Positions 1 through 10,564 of a DNA stretch of 64,000 nucleotides are shown in pieces (positions within the stretch are counted from its first letter, which is position 1; each line of letters opens with the position of its first letter). A program made the position numbers and the translations under genes. The stretch spans positions 1,364,501-1,428,500 of the forward strand of contig NZ_JAJLMN010000001.1 in assembly GCF_021730615.1 (NCBI RefSeq), in the 5' to 3' direction. Source of the stretch: Lichenibacterium dinghuense. GTDB lineage: Bacteria; Pseudomonadota; Alphaproteobacteria; Rhizobiales; Beijerinckiaceae. The notes below the pieces were generated by a model that was not told the origin of the DNA, ran no database searches, and saw nothing but the letters and a program-made list of their open reading frames with translations.

Positions 1-265
1 GCTCGTAGGCGACGGGCGGGGGCGGATAGCCGTAGCGCGGGGTCGAGGCCGCGCCCAGCACCGCGCCGGTGCCGGCGCCCACCGCCGCACCGGCCAGCGC
101 GCCGACGGGCCGGCCGGTGGCGAGGCCGCCGATCAGCGCGCCGGTGGCGCCGCCCAGCACGGCGCCGCGGCCGGCGTTGTATTCCTCGGGCGTCTGCGCC
201 GCGCAGCCGGCGAGCGCCAGCGCGCCCAGCATGGCGGCGCCGGCCGCCGCGGATCTCTTCCTCAT
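1..265 (-). CDS. Glycine-zipper lipoprotein, C-terminus beyond the window edge
   Basis: About 88 residues are visible, starting at the ATG complementary to 263-265. A charged start and hydrophobic stretch end in a lipobox (LAGC, Cys21), so it is probably a lipoprotein of the inner or outer membrane. After a short polar stretch the chain becomes Gly/Ala-rich with regularly spaced glycines (about residues 34-70), the pattern of glycine-zipper envelope proteins, then turns Pro/Tyr-rich before the edge. Proteins of this type are small and of unknown biochemical role; membrane insertion or oligomerisation is inferred. It is divergent from the lytic transglycosylase gene. Confidence 0.7.
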   Translation of the reverse strand, partial: MRKRSAAAGAAMLGALALAGCAAQTPEEYNAGRGAVLGGATGALIGGLATGRPVGALAGAAVGAGTGAVLGAASTPRYGYPPPPVAYE

Positions 266-643
266 ACCCACTCCCTTCGGCCGCACGCCGTACCTGCCCG
301 GCCCCGAACCCGATCCGACGCGCGAGCCTGGCGCCGGCGAAGTGAACGCCGGCCTAACGATGAATCCCGACCGCCCCTGGACGGGGGCTGCCGGGGCTCA
401 TTCCGGAGCAAAGCGGGCTTTTCTGCGGAAGGCGGGCGCGACCGGCAGTGTCGATCCGGTCCCGGCGCGCCGTTCCACCCTCCCCTGTGTCGAAAACCAC
501 ACAGCGGACAAAAAACGACTTCCCACGGCGCGCCTTCATCGACCTTCAACACATCGCTGACCGGCCGGGCCCGGATTTCGACGCATTTGGGCGGCGGTCT
601 GCCGGCTTCGACCAACCCATGTGGAGGAAGCGGCTTGCTCTCG
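266..643. other. Intergenic region between divergent genes
   Basis: This 378-nt stretch separates the divergent lipoprotein and transglycosylase genes. Open frames run through it on both strands but show no domain-like composition and no good ribosome binding site. It presumably holds both promoters. I see no clear operator, RNA or repeat. Confidence 0.4.
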
Positions 644-1453
644 ATGTCGCGCGCTGTTCTCGCGACCGGCGCCCTGCTGGTCTCCGCCTCGCTGGCATCG
701 GCCGACGGCCAGGCCCATTTCTCGCCCCTCCTGCAGGACACGCCGACCCCTCCGATCGCCGCGGCCCCCGCACCGGCCCCCGTCGCCGAGCAGGCCCCCG
801 CGGGCCGGACCCGGTCCGGCCGCCGCCGCACCCGCATCGCCCGCGAGCGCGAGCGCCGGGTGGCGCGGGCCGCAGCGGCGCTCAACCGCAGCGTCGACCC
901 GTTCGGCGGCATCCGGCACCTCACCATCGGGTCGACCCCGGCGCCGCTGCCGCCGTCGCACGAGGGCGACGTGGGCAGCGCCGTCGCGACGCTGGAAACG
1001 CCGCCGCCCGGCAACCGCGAGGCCGCGGCGCCGACCCCCGGCACCTCCGCGGCGACCTTCGAGGGCGCCCGCGAGGCGGCTTCGCATTCGCTGGCGGAGC
1101 TGCTCGCCAAGCACGCCTTCGCCGAGGGCGTGCCGGTGGCGCTGGCCAAGGCGGTGGTGCGGATCGAGAGCGGCGGCAACGCCCGCGCGTCGAACCACGG
1201 CGCGCTGGGCCTCATGCAGATCAAGTGGGCCACGGCCCGCGCGGTGGGGTTCAGCGGCCCGGCGGTGGGGCTGCTCGTCGCCGACACGAACCTGCGCTAC
1301 GGCATGAAGGTGCTGGCGCAGGCCTACCGCGACGCCCACGGCGACGTCTGCGGCGCGCTGATGCGCTACCAGTCGGGCCACCTCGCCCGCCATCCGAACG
1401 CCGCCAACCGCGCCTATTGCGCCCATGCCCGCTCGCTGATGGCGCGGGACTGA
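644..1453 (+). CDS. Periplasmic lytic transglycosylase (SLT family 1)
   Basis: A 269-residue exported protein with a signal peptide (about 1-22), a Pro/Ala/Arg-rich low-complexity middle (about 30-150) and a C-terminal SLT domain. The domain has the catalytic Glu in RIESGGN (E175), the GLMQIK motif and the YQSGHL segment, so it should cleave peptidoglycan glycan strands to 1,6-anhydromuropeptides. I chose ATG 644 because it begins directly with the signal peptide; an in-frame TTG at 635 lies closer to the GGAGGAAG at 623-630 and could be the true start. The next gene begins 8 nt after its stop, so the two are probably co-transcribed. Chain-end or chain-middle preference is unknown. Confidence 0.85.
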   Translation: MSRAVLATGALLVSASLASADGQAHFSPLLQDTPTPPIAAAPAPAPVAEQAPAGRTRSGRRRTRIARERERRVARAAAALNRSVDPFGGIRHLTIGSTPAPLPPSHEGDVGSAVATLETPPPGNREAAAPTPGTSAATFEGAREAASHSLAELLAKHAFAEGVPVALAKAVVRIESGGNARASNHGALGLMQIKWATARAVGFSGPAVGLLVADTNLRYGMKVLAQAYRDAHGDVCGALMRYQSGHLARHPNAANRAYCAHARSLMARD

Positions 1454-1461
1454 CGGGACCC

Positions 1462-2247
1462 ATGGCCGACTGGGACCCCGCCCTCTACACGCGCTTCGAG
1501 GGCGAGCGCACCCGCCCCGCGGCGGACCTGCTCGGCCGCGTCGACCTCGGCGCCCCGCGGCTCGCCTACGACCTCGGCTGCGGCCCCGGCAACTCGACCG
1601 AGCTGATCGTGCGCCGCTTCCCCGACGCCGAGGTGGTCGGCCTCGACACCTCCGCGGCCATGCTGGACAGCGCGCGGCGGCGCCTGCCGGCGCTCCGCTT
1701 CGAGGCGGCCGACGCCGCGACCTGGGTGCCCGGGCGCGCGCCGGACCTGATCTTCGCCAACGCCGTGCTGCAATGGCTGCCGGGCCACGCGGACCTGCTG
1801 CCGCGCCTGTTCGGCCTCCTGGCGCCCGGCGGCGTGCTCGCCGTGCAGATGCCCGACAACCTCGCCGAGCCCTCGCACCGGCTGATGCGCGAGGTCGCGG
1901 CCGCGGGCCCCTGGGCCGCCGCGATCGGCGACCCGGCCGTGGCGGGGCGGCTCGGCCGCATGCTGAGCGTCGACGCCTACTACGACGCGCTGGCGCCGCT
2001 CGCCGCCGAGGTGGACGTGTGGCGCACCGCCTATCAGCACCGGATGGACGACGCCGCCGCCATCGTCGAGTGGGTGAGCGCCACGGGGCTGAAACCCTTC
2101 ACCGACCCGCTGCCGCCGGACCTGAAAGCGGGTTTCCTCGACGCCTACGCGCGCGCCATCGACGGCGGCTATCCGGCCCGCGCCGACGGTCGGCGCCTGC
2201 TCGCCTTCCCGCGCGTGTTCATCGTGGCGCGGCGGGCGGCAGCATAG
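1462..2247 (+). CDS. tam: Trans-aconitate 2-methyltransferase
   Basis: A 261-residue class I SAM-dependent methyltransferase. Motif I is DLGCGPGNST (about residues 37-46), followed by VVGLDTS as the acidic SAM-ribose loop and FANAVLQWLPGH as the post-II region, which is characteristic of Tam. The C-terminal WRTAYQH and GYPARADGRRLLAFPRVFIVA segments also match Tam. The enzyme methylates trans-aconitate, a spontaneous by-product of aconitase that inhibits the TCA cycle; it acts in the cytosol. The length is normal for the family. It follows the transglycosylase by 8 nt. Confidence 0.87.
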   Translation: MADWDPALYTRFEGERTRPAADLLGRVDLGAPRLAYDLGCGPGNSTELIVRRFPDAEVVGLDTSAAMLDSARRRLPALRFEAADAATWVPGRAPDLIFANAVLQWLPGHADLLPRLFGLLAPGGVLAVQMPDNLAEPSHRLMREVAAAGPWAAAIGDPAVAGRLGRMLSVDAYYDALAPLAAEVDVWRTAYQHRMDDAAAIVEWVSATGLKPFTDPLPPDLKAGFLDAYARAIDGGYPARADGRRLLAFPRVFIVARRAAA

Positions 2248-2379
2248 CCGTCCGATCTCGGCCGACGGACGGGCGGAGTGCGACCAACGCCGCTGCCCAT
2301 GGCGCCGCGACGACGCGCCCGCGAACCGGAGGGGCCGGGCGGGGGTTCTCCGGCGGAACATCCCCGGAGCCGCCCCGCC

Positions 2380-3897
2380 ATGGCCGAAGACCAGCCGAAA
2401 CCCGACCTCCTCGCCGGCGTCGCCTTGGGCGACATCCCCGACTCCGGCCTGCTCGCCGGCACGGTCGGCGAGCACGACGCCGTGCTGGTGCGCGCCGGCG
2501 ACGGGTTCCGCGCCGTGGGCGCCAAATGCACCCACCTCGGGGCGCCGATGGCCAAGGGGCTGCTGGTCGGCGGCGAGCTACGCTGCCCCTGGCACCACGC
2601 CTGCTTCGACGTGTCCACGGGCCGCGCCGCCAAGGCGCCGGCCTTCGACCCGCTGCCGGTGTGGCCCGTCGCGGTCGAGGACGGCCGCGCCCGCGTGACG
2701 CAGGCCGAGCCGGTCCATCCCCCGCGCGAGCCCATCGCCCTCGCGGAGGGGCCCTTCGTGATCGTCGGCGGCGGTGCCGCAGGCTACAGCGCCGCCGTGG
2801 CGCTGAAGGAGTGCGCGCCCCGCGCCCGCGTGATCGTCCTTTCCGCCGACGACCACGCGCCCTACGACCGCACGATCCTCACCAAGGACTACCTCGACGG
2901 CAAGTTCGGCGACGACCGCCTGCCGATCTCGAAGACCGATCTAGCGGCGCTCGGCGTCGAGCTGCGCCTGTCGACGGCCGTCGAGCGGATCGACCGCGAC
3001 AGGCGCGCGGCGGTCCTGGAGGGCGGCGAGGCGGTGCCCTACAGCAAGCTGCTGCTCGCCACCGGCGCCGAGCCGAAGCGCCCCGACCTGCCGGGCGCCG
3101 ACGCGGACCACGTGCGCGTGCTGCGCAGCCTCGCCGACTGCCGGGCCGTGCTGGCGCGCATCGGCACTGCCGAGAACGTCGTGGTGCTGGGGTCGAGCTT
3201 CATCGGGCTGGAGACCGCGGCCTCGCTGAGGAGCCGCGGCGTCGCCGTGACGGTGGTGTCGCCCGAGGAGGCGCCGACCGCGAAGGTGTTCGGCGAGGAG
3301 GTGTCGAAGGCCGTGATGGCGGTCCACCGCGACAAGGGGGTGGCGTTCCGCCTCGGCCGCGAAGCCAAGGCCATCGGCGCCGGCGACGTCACGCTCGACG
3401 ACGGCTCGGTGCTGCCGGCCGACCTCGTGGTGCTGGGGATCGGCGTCGCGCTGCGTACCGGGCTCGCCGAGGCGGCCGGCCTGACGGTCGAGGACGGCGT
3501 CGTGGTCGACGCGAACCTCCGGACCTCGGACCCGGACGTCTTCGCTGCCGGCGACATCGCCCGCTGGCCGGACCCGCACACCGGGCGGAACATCCGCGTC
3601 GAGCACTGGGTGGTGGCGCAGCGCCAGGGGCAGGCCGCGGCGGCCAACATGCTCGGCCACCCGACGCCCTTCGCGGAGGTGCCGTTCTTCTGGTCGAAGC
3701 ACTTCGACCTGTCGCTGCGCTACGTCGGCCACGCCGGGAAGGAGGACGCGCCGGAGGTCGACGGCTCGCCGGCGAAGCGCGAAGCCACGATCACCTTCGC
3801 GAGCGGCGGTCGGGCCGCGGCCGTCGCCACGATGGGGCGCGACGTCGAGTCCCTGGAGTGCGAGGCCGCGATGGAGCGCGCCGTCGCGGCGGGGTGA
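2380..3897 (+). CDS. Rieske-fused FAD/NAD-dependent reductase (AIF-like / ferredoxin reductase)
   Basis: A 505-residue two-part oxidoreductase. The N-terminal Rieske domain (about 1-110) carries the [2Fe-2S] ligands C50-x-H52 and C69-x2-H72. After a linker comes a pyridine-nucleotide disulfide oxidoreductase module: the FAD-binding IVGGGAAGYSAA, the NAD(P)-binding VVLGSSFIGLETAA and the second FAD motif VFAAGDIARW. The C-terminal reductase domain contains the KHFDLSLRYVGHA region. This layout matches bacterial AIF-like (AIFL/Nfrl) reductases that move electrons from NAD(P)H; the physiological acceptor is unknown. Start chosen at ATG 2380 just after CCGGAGCC; the frame is open further upstream. 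It appears monocistronic. Confidence 0.82.
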   Translation: MAEDQPKPDLLAGVALGDIPDSGLLAGTVGEHDAVLVRAGDGFRAVGAKCTHLGAPMAKGLLVGGELRCPWHHACFDVSTGRAAKAPAFDPLPVWPVAVEDGRARVTQAEPVHPPREPIALAEGPFVIVGGGAAGYSAAVALKECAPRARVIVLSADDHAPYDRTILTKDYLDGKFGDDRLPISKTDLAALGVELRLSTAVERIDRDRRAAVLEGGEAVPYSKLLLATGAEPKRPDLPGADADHVRVLRSLADCRAVLARIGTAENVVVLGSSFIGLETAASLRSRGVAVTVVSPEEAPTAKVFGEEVSKAVMAVHRDKGVAFRLGREAKAIGAGDVTLDDGSVLPADLVVLGIGVALRTGLAEAAGLTVEDGVVVDANLRTSDPDVFAAGDIARWPDPHTGRNIRVEHWVVAQRQGQAAAANMLGHPTPFAEVPFFWSKHFDLSLRYVGHAGKEDAPEVDGSPAKREATITFASGGRAAAVATMGRDVESLECEAAMERAVAAG

Positions 3898-3909
3898 GGC
3901 CCGGCCCGC

Positions 3910-4158
3910 TCAGCGCGGCGGCGGCATCATGCCCTTGCCGCCGGGCGGCTTCGGCGGCCAGGAGCCCTGGGGCCGGTCGAGGCTCATCTCGTGGCTGATC
4001 GCGCGCTCCACGACGTCGATGAACTGCTGCAGGTTCATGAAGTCCCCCGCCGCGTCGCCCGACGTGTGCGGGTCGGCCACCAGCGCCGTGACGAGGTTTC
4101 GGCGGTCCTCGACCAGGAAGTCGCGGAGGGTCCGCAGGCTGTCGATGTGCTGTTTCAC
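3910..4158 (-). CDS. Small conserved-looking hypothetical protein
   Basis: An 82-residue protein reading from a GTG complementary to 4156-4158. A nearby ATG (4164-4166) is out of frame and stops after three codons, so GTG is the best start. The sequence is mostly helical and charged (about residues 1-60) and ends in a Pro/Gly-rich tail. I recognise no domain and can see no signal peptide or membrane segment. It lies convergent to the Rieske reductase (12-nt gap) and divergent from the secretion operon, and shares the window's codon bias, which supports it as a gene. Confidence 0.5.
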   Translation of the reverse strand: MKQHIDSLRTLRDFLVEDRRNLVTALVADPHTSGDAAGDFMNLQQFIDVVERAISHEMSLDRPQGSWPPKPPGGKGMMPPPR

Positions 4159-4388
4159 GGGTCCATTCCGTCGAGGGTCTGCTGCTGTCCGCGGTCCGCA
4201 TAGCGGAAACGGCGCCGCCCGGCCACCGCGGGCGGGCGCGGCCGGGCCGCCCCCGTTCGACGGATGTTCATCCCCGCGGGGCGAAGATCGTGGCTTGCAC
4301 ATTTGTAATCCCGCCGCGCTTGCCCATCGGCCGGAGCGGCGGTAGCGGAAAGAGCTCGCGCTCGCGCGGCACAGTCAGGACAGGCGGC

Positions 4389-6544
<2,156 letters not shown>

Positions 6545-6548
<4 letters not shown>

Positions 6549-8449
6549 GCGCCCCGACGCGCCGCGGCTCGGTCGCGGGGGCCGACGCGCTCGACGTCGC
6601 GCCGGGCGGGGCCCAGCCCGATACGACGGCGGTGATCGCGCCCGCCCCGACCGGCGCGGCGATCGATCCCGAATTCGCGCCGCAGCAGCCCGCGCGGCGC
6701 CGGCGCGGCACGGCGCCCGCCCCCGGCGGGGACGCCGCCCCGTCCCAGGCCGCCGTGGCGGTGAGCTCGCGGCTGCAGGCGGCGCGCGCCGTCGCGACCG
6801 TGGCGGACAGGCCCGCCCCCGGCCGGGTGGTGGACGTGGCGGCGGAACCCGCCGCGCCGTCCCCCGCGCGCCGGGCGCGGGGCGGCGCCGCGGCCGAGCC
6901 TGAGGGGCAAGGGCGCGCCCTGCAGGTCCGCGGCGGGCGGGGCAGGCCTCCGGGCACCGCCCTCCAGCCGCGCATGAAGCACGCCGCGCGCCCGGTGATC
7001 GACCTCGACGAGCTGTGGGCGCCGGTGAAGCCGGACCGCGTCGCCGTGGACCGCGAGTTCCTGCCCGGCGCGCTGGAGATCCTCGAAGCGCCGGCCTCGC
7101 CGATCCGCGTGTGGCTGATCTACGCGCTGTGCGGGCTGATCGCCGCCGCGCTGGCCTGGTCGTGGTTCGGCCACCTCGACGTCTACGCGGACGCCACCGG
7201 CAAGGTGCAGGCGTCGGGCCGGACCAAGGTCGTCCAGCCCGTCGAGTCCGGCAAGGTGCAGGCCATCCTGGCGACCGACGGCGACCGCGTGAAGGCGGGC
7301 GCCGTGCTGGTGCAGCTCGACCCCACCACCGTGATCGCGGAACGGAACGTCACGCAGGACCAGCTGTGGAACGCGCGCGGCGAGGTTCTCCGCCAGAAGG
7401 CCGAGATCGCCGCCGTCGCGGCCGACAAGATCGACACGACGCCGAAGGTCGACTGGCCGAAGGACCTGCCGGCCTACGTCACCTCGCGCGAAACGCAGGC
7501 CATGGACGGCGAGCTGTCGAGCCTCGCCGCGACGCTGTCGAGCCTCCAGGCCGAGCGGGCCGCGACGGTGGCCGAGCGCGACAAGTACAGGGCCAACCTC
7601 GAGCCGCAGCAGAAGGTGATCGCCCTCATCACCGAGCACCTCGGCATGGGCAAGCAGCTGTTCAAGGACGGCTACAACAGCCGGCTGACCGTGATCACCG
7701 AGGAGCAGCAGCTCCAGGCGGCGCAGCTCCAGCTCGTCAACCTCCAGGGCAGCCTCGCCCAGGCCGAGGCGGCGATCCCCGTGATCGACGCCAAGATCGT
7801 GCAGACGCGGCAGAGCTTCGTCACCACCCACACCTCGGCCCTGGTGCAGGCGCAGCAGCAGGCCGACAAGCTGACGCAGGACCTCGCCAAGGCGAACGAG
7901 AACGTCGCCCACATGACGCTCACCTCGCCCATCGACGGCATCGTGCAGGCGACGGCCGTCACCACGGTCGGGCAGGTCGTCACCACGGGCCAGCAGCTCA
8001 TGCAGGTCGTGCCCGAGGGCACGCCGCTCGAGATCGAGGCCTACATCCTCAACACAGACGCCGGCTTCGTCCAGGTCGGGCAGGACGCGACCATCAAGGT
8101 CGACACCTTTCCCTACACCCGCTACGGCACGATCTCCGGCAAGGTCGTCAAGGTCGCGGCCGACGCGCTCACGGGCAAGCAGGCCCAGCAGCAGCAGGCG
8201 AACGGCTCGGTCCCTCCCAGCGCCGACGGCGCGATGTCGGTCACCAGCGCGGCGCAGCAGACGACCGACCTCGTGTTCCCCGTGATCATCAAGCCGGACC
8301 AGCCCGGCCTCATGGTCGACGGGCGCATGAGGGCTCTGTCGTCGGGCATGACCGTCACGGTCGAGATCCGCACCGAGAGCCGGCGGGCGATCGACTATAT
8401 CCTGTCCCCCCTCCATTCGCTCTTCGAGCAGTCCGCCCAGGAGCGGTGA
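6545..8449 (+). CDS. HlyD-family type I secretion membrane fusion protein with long cytosolic tail
   Basis: A 634-residue periplasmic adaptor starting at a GTG that overlaps the transporter stop by 4 nt (GTGA), so the two are translationally coupled. Residues 1 to about 187 precede the single transmembrane helix (about 188-210); of these roughly 143 are Ala/Pro/Arg-rich low complexity, far longer than the about 60-residue tail of HlyD. After the helix come the lipoyl/barrel-sandwich half, a long Gln/Ala-rich coiled coil (about 270-455) and the returning beta domain (LTSPIDGIVQ). It should bridge the ABC transporter and TolC. An internal ATG at 6974 would remove the tail but has no visible RBS. 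Confidence 0.88.
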
Positions 8450-8942
8450 CGGGCGATCGCGCCGGCCGGACCGGGATCGGGGGCGACGGGCACGAGGCCC
8501 CGCGGGTCACGGCATGACCGTGTCGTGACGCCGCCCCGTCGGGAGCCGTTCCTTCGGTCGCGGGATCCATAGTCCCGCTTCTCGTCCCGCATCGTCTCAA
8601 TGATGAGCGCAAGCTGAATAACAACTCGTGAATGAGATTTCGAATCGTCGTCGTATATGGGTCAATCAAAAATTCTGCCGTCCCCAGGGTAGTTTGCCCT
8701 CCCGGCTCAGGAACGATGCTCGGATCCGCACGTTGTTCGACTTGAACGGAAGGTTGCCGCTTATTCAGTGGGATTCACCGCAATCCTTCTGTAAGGGTGA
8801 CCTGCGCACGCTTGAGCTGAGCCTCGGTCGCGGGGCGAATCTCGACGAGTGCGGCTCGATGAGAACGCCGCCCATGGCTACCATCGGGCGGAAGCGAAAC
8901 ACCTAGGTCGCTGTGCGGCCGGAACGGAGAACGGAGCTTCAC
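8450..8942. other. Lower-GC leader region upstream of the Gly-Tyr gene
   Basis: A 493-nt gap with clearly lower GC than its neighbours, especially 8600-8800. An open frame from 8628 to 8906 exists but has no RBS and no gene-like composition. The region likely holds the promoter and 5' leader of the Gly-Tyr gene at 8943, plus a weak terminator for the secretion operon near 8560-8580. I see no known riboswitch. Confidence 0.45.
8560..8582 (+). terminator. Weak hairpin after the secretion operon
   Basis: GCGGGA (8560-8565) pairs with TCCCGC (8573-8578) over a 7-nt loop and is followed by TTCT. The short stem and poor T-tract make it a tentative terminator. Confidence 0.3.
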
Positions 8943-9458
8943 ATGGCTGTCTACGGCTACGGTGGATATGGCGGCTACGGCTACGGTGGCTACGGCTACG
9001 GCGGCTACTTCGGCTATGGTGGGTACGGCTACGGTGGCTACGGCTACGGTGGCTACTTCGGCTACGGTGGTTACGACTACTTCGGCTATGGCGGCTACTA
9101 CGGCTATGGCGGCTACTACGGCTATGGTGGCTATTACGGCTACGGCGGCTACTATGGCTACGGTGGCTACTTCGGTTACGGCGGCTACTATGGCTACGGT
9201 GGCTACTTCGGTTACGGCGGCTACGGTGGCTACTTCGGTTATGGCGGCTACTATGGCTACGGTGGCTACTTCGGTTACGGCGGCTACGGTGGCTACTTCG
9301 GTTATGGCGGCTACTATGGCTACGGTGGCTACTTCGGTTACGGCGGCTACGGTGGCTACTTCGGTTATGGCGGCTACGGTGGTTACGGCGGCTACTTCGG
9401 CTATGGTGGCTATGGCGGTGGCTACTACGGCTATGGCTACAGCGCCGTCGCGGCCTGA
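8943..9458 (+). CDS. Gly-Tyr-Phe low-complexity repeat protein, probable secreted polymer or peptide
   Basis: A 171-residue protein in which all but nine residues are Gly, Tyr or Phe; the exceptions are M1-A2-V3, D45 and the C-terminal SAVAA. There is no Lys, Arg, Cys or Pro. The basic unit is GGYxGY, with Tyr or Phe at x, and from residue 79 to 141 a 21-residue unit is repeated three times. No signal peptide is present; the small hydrophobic C-terminus would suit a type I secretion signal. The start is ATG 8943, 6 nt after ACGGAGC, and the gene has its own terminator. It sits about 500 nt behind a HlyB/HlyD pair without other cargo. It lacks RTX nonapeptides. Known proteins of similar composition include nematode YGGYG antimicrobial peptides, chorion and silk-like proteins; homology is not claimed. 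Function unknown. Confidence 0.8.
   Translation: MAVYGYGGYGGYGYGGYGYGGYFGYGGYGYGGYGYGGYFGYGGYDYFGYGGYYGYGGYYGYGGYYGYGGYYGYGGYFGYGGYYGYGGYFGYGGYGGYFGYGGYYGYGGYFGYGGYGGYFGYGGYYGYGGYFGYGGYGGYFGYGGYGGYGGYFGYGGYGGGYYGYGYSAVAA
9177..9365 (+). repeat. Three tandem 63-bp repeats inside the Gly-Tyr gene
   Basis: Copies run 9177-9239, 9240-9302 and 9303-9365. They are identical except that the first begins with tac instead of tat. The unit encodes 21 residues, so copy number can change without a frameshift. The near identity, including synonymous positions, indicates recent duplication. Confidence 0.9.
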
Positions 9459-9485
9459 AACTCTTCACTGAACGACGACGAATCG

Positions 9486-9520
9486 GAGGGCGCCGGCTGT
9501 CGAGCCGGCGCCCTCTTCGT
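9486..9520 (+). terminator. Rho-independent terminator of the Gly-Tyr gene
   Basis: A perfect 13-bp stem, GAGGGCGCCGGCT (9486-9498) with its complement at 9503-9515, closes a GTCG loop and is followed by TTCGTTTCGT. It lies 28 nt after the Gly-Tyr stop and may also serve the convergent metA gene. Confidence 0.85.
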
Positions 9521-9546
9521 TTCGTGCAGGATGGGCCCGCTCCGCC

Positions 9547-10530
9547 TCACCGCGCGGCGGCGACGAGGCCGAGCCAGTTGCGGTAGAAGCGCGTCGCCGA
9601 GGATTGCCACAGGTCGATCAGCGGGCGGCGGCAGGCCCAGTCGCGGGGGAAGGCTTCCCAGGCCGCCACGGCCCGGCGGTCCCTCGCGCGATCCTCGAAC
9701 ACGGCGACGGCCGCTTCCGTGCGCGCGTCGAAGTAGCCCGACGGGAGTTCGGGCAAGGCGTCCCGCTCGCCGCGCAGGAAGCGTTGAACGTCGCGCCGGT
9801 ACTCGCGGAACAGCGTGTCGGCGTCGTATTCCGGGTGCCCCTGCAGGAAGACGAAGAGGCTGGCCCACTGCTTGGTGAAGCAGTCGATTCCCGCCTCCAG
9901 CGAGCGCGACGCGATCCGGTAGCCGTGCGAGCGCAGGTCGCCCTCGGCGAGGTCGTTCCAGCGGGAATGCGGCACCCGCAGGCCGGCCGGGGCCCCCTCG
10001 AACAGCCCGCCCGGCGCGGTCGTCACGCATTCGAACAGGCCGAAGCGCTTCCGCGGCAGCCGGCGCCGCGCGATGCCGTCGAGGTGGAGCACCGCCGCGT
10101 GGGCGGCGAGGCAGGACCAGATCGTCGATGCCGTGTTGTGCTCGGCCCAGTCGACCACCCGCGTCAACGCGTCCCAGTAGGGCTCGTCGGCGAGGGACGG
10201 CGCGACCGGCTCCGCGCCGGTCACGATCAGGCCGTCGAGCCGCGTCCGCTCCAGCGCGGCGACGTCGCCGTAGCGCCCCGCCATGGCGGCGCGGGCGGGG
10301 GCGCCGCGCGGCACGCCGTCGAGCGAGAACAGGTGCAGCCGCACCTCGGTCGCGCCGGAGGCGGCCGCGAGCAGCCGCGCGAACTGGCGCTCCGTCGCTC
10401 GCAGGGCGGCGTCCGGCATGTTGTTGACGAGGCCGATGTCGAGCCTGTCCGGAGTCGCCGGGGCCCGCCGGCCCGGGACCCCGTCGGCCTCCGCGAGCAC
10501 CGCGCCGGCGCCCTGGACCATCAACGGCAT
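9547..10530 (-). CDS. metA: Homoserine O-acyltransferase, MetA-like
   Basis: A 327-residue member of the MetA (homoserine O-succinyl/acetyltransferase) family, a class I glutamine-amidotransferase-like fold. The nucleophile Cys lies in TIWSCLAAHAAVLHLDGI and the catalytic His in FLQGHPEYD. It acylates homoserine with an acyl-CoA in cytosolic methionine synthesis. The donor-specificity loop reads TGAEPVAPSL rather than the GAPLG or GAPVE of characterised enzymes, so succinyl- or acetyl-CoA use cannot be assigned. A strong RBS (GGAGGGGAGGG) precedes the ATG. It lies 34 nt downstream of metY on the same strand, so the two form an operon supplying and consuming the acylated intermediate. Confidence 0.8.
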   Translation of the reverse strand: MPLMVQGAGAVLAEADGVPGRRAPATPDRLDIGLVNNMPDAALRATERQFARLLAAASGATEVRLHLFSLDGVPRGAPARAAMAGRYGDVAALERTRLDGLIVTGAEPVAPSLADEPYWDALTRVVDWAEHNTASTIWSCLAAHAAVLHLDGIARRRLPRKRFGLFECVTTAPGGLFEGAPAGLRVPHSRWNDLAEGDLRSHGYRIASRSLEAGIDCFTKQWASLFVFLQGHPEYDADTLFREYRRDVQRFLRGERDALPELPSGYFDARTEAAVAVFEDRARDRRAVAAWEAFPRDWACRRPLIDLWQSSATRFYRNWLGLVAAAR

Positions 10531-10564
10531 GACCGCCCTCCCCTCCTCGCGCCGGACATCGGCC

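Noticed and set aside
8628..8906. Open frame of 92 codons upstream of the Gly-Tyr gene
   Set aside because: No RBS, no domain-like pattern, and composition unlike the other genes; more likely leader sequence.
9177..9365. Tandem 63-bp repeats as a CRISPR array
   Set aside because: The repeats are directly adjacent without unique spacers and encode protein in frame.
8943..9458. Gly-Tyr gene as an RTX toxin
   Set aside because: It has no GGxGxDxxx nonapeptides and only one Asp, so it cannot bind calcium as RTX proteins do.
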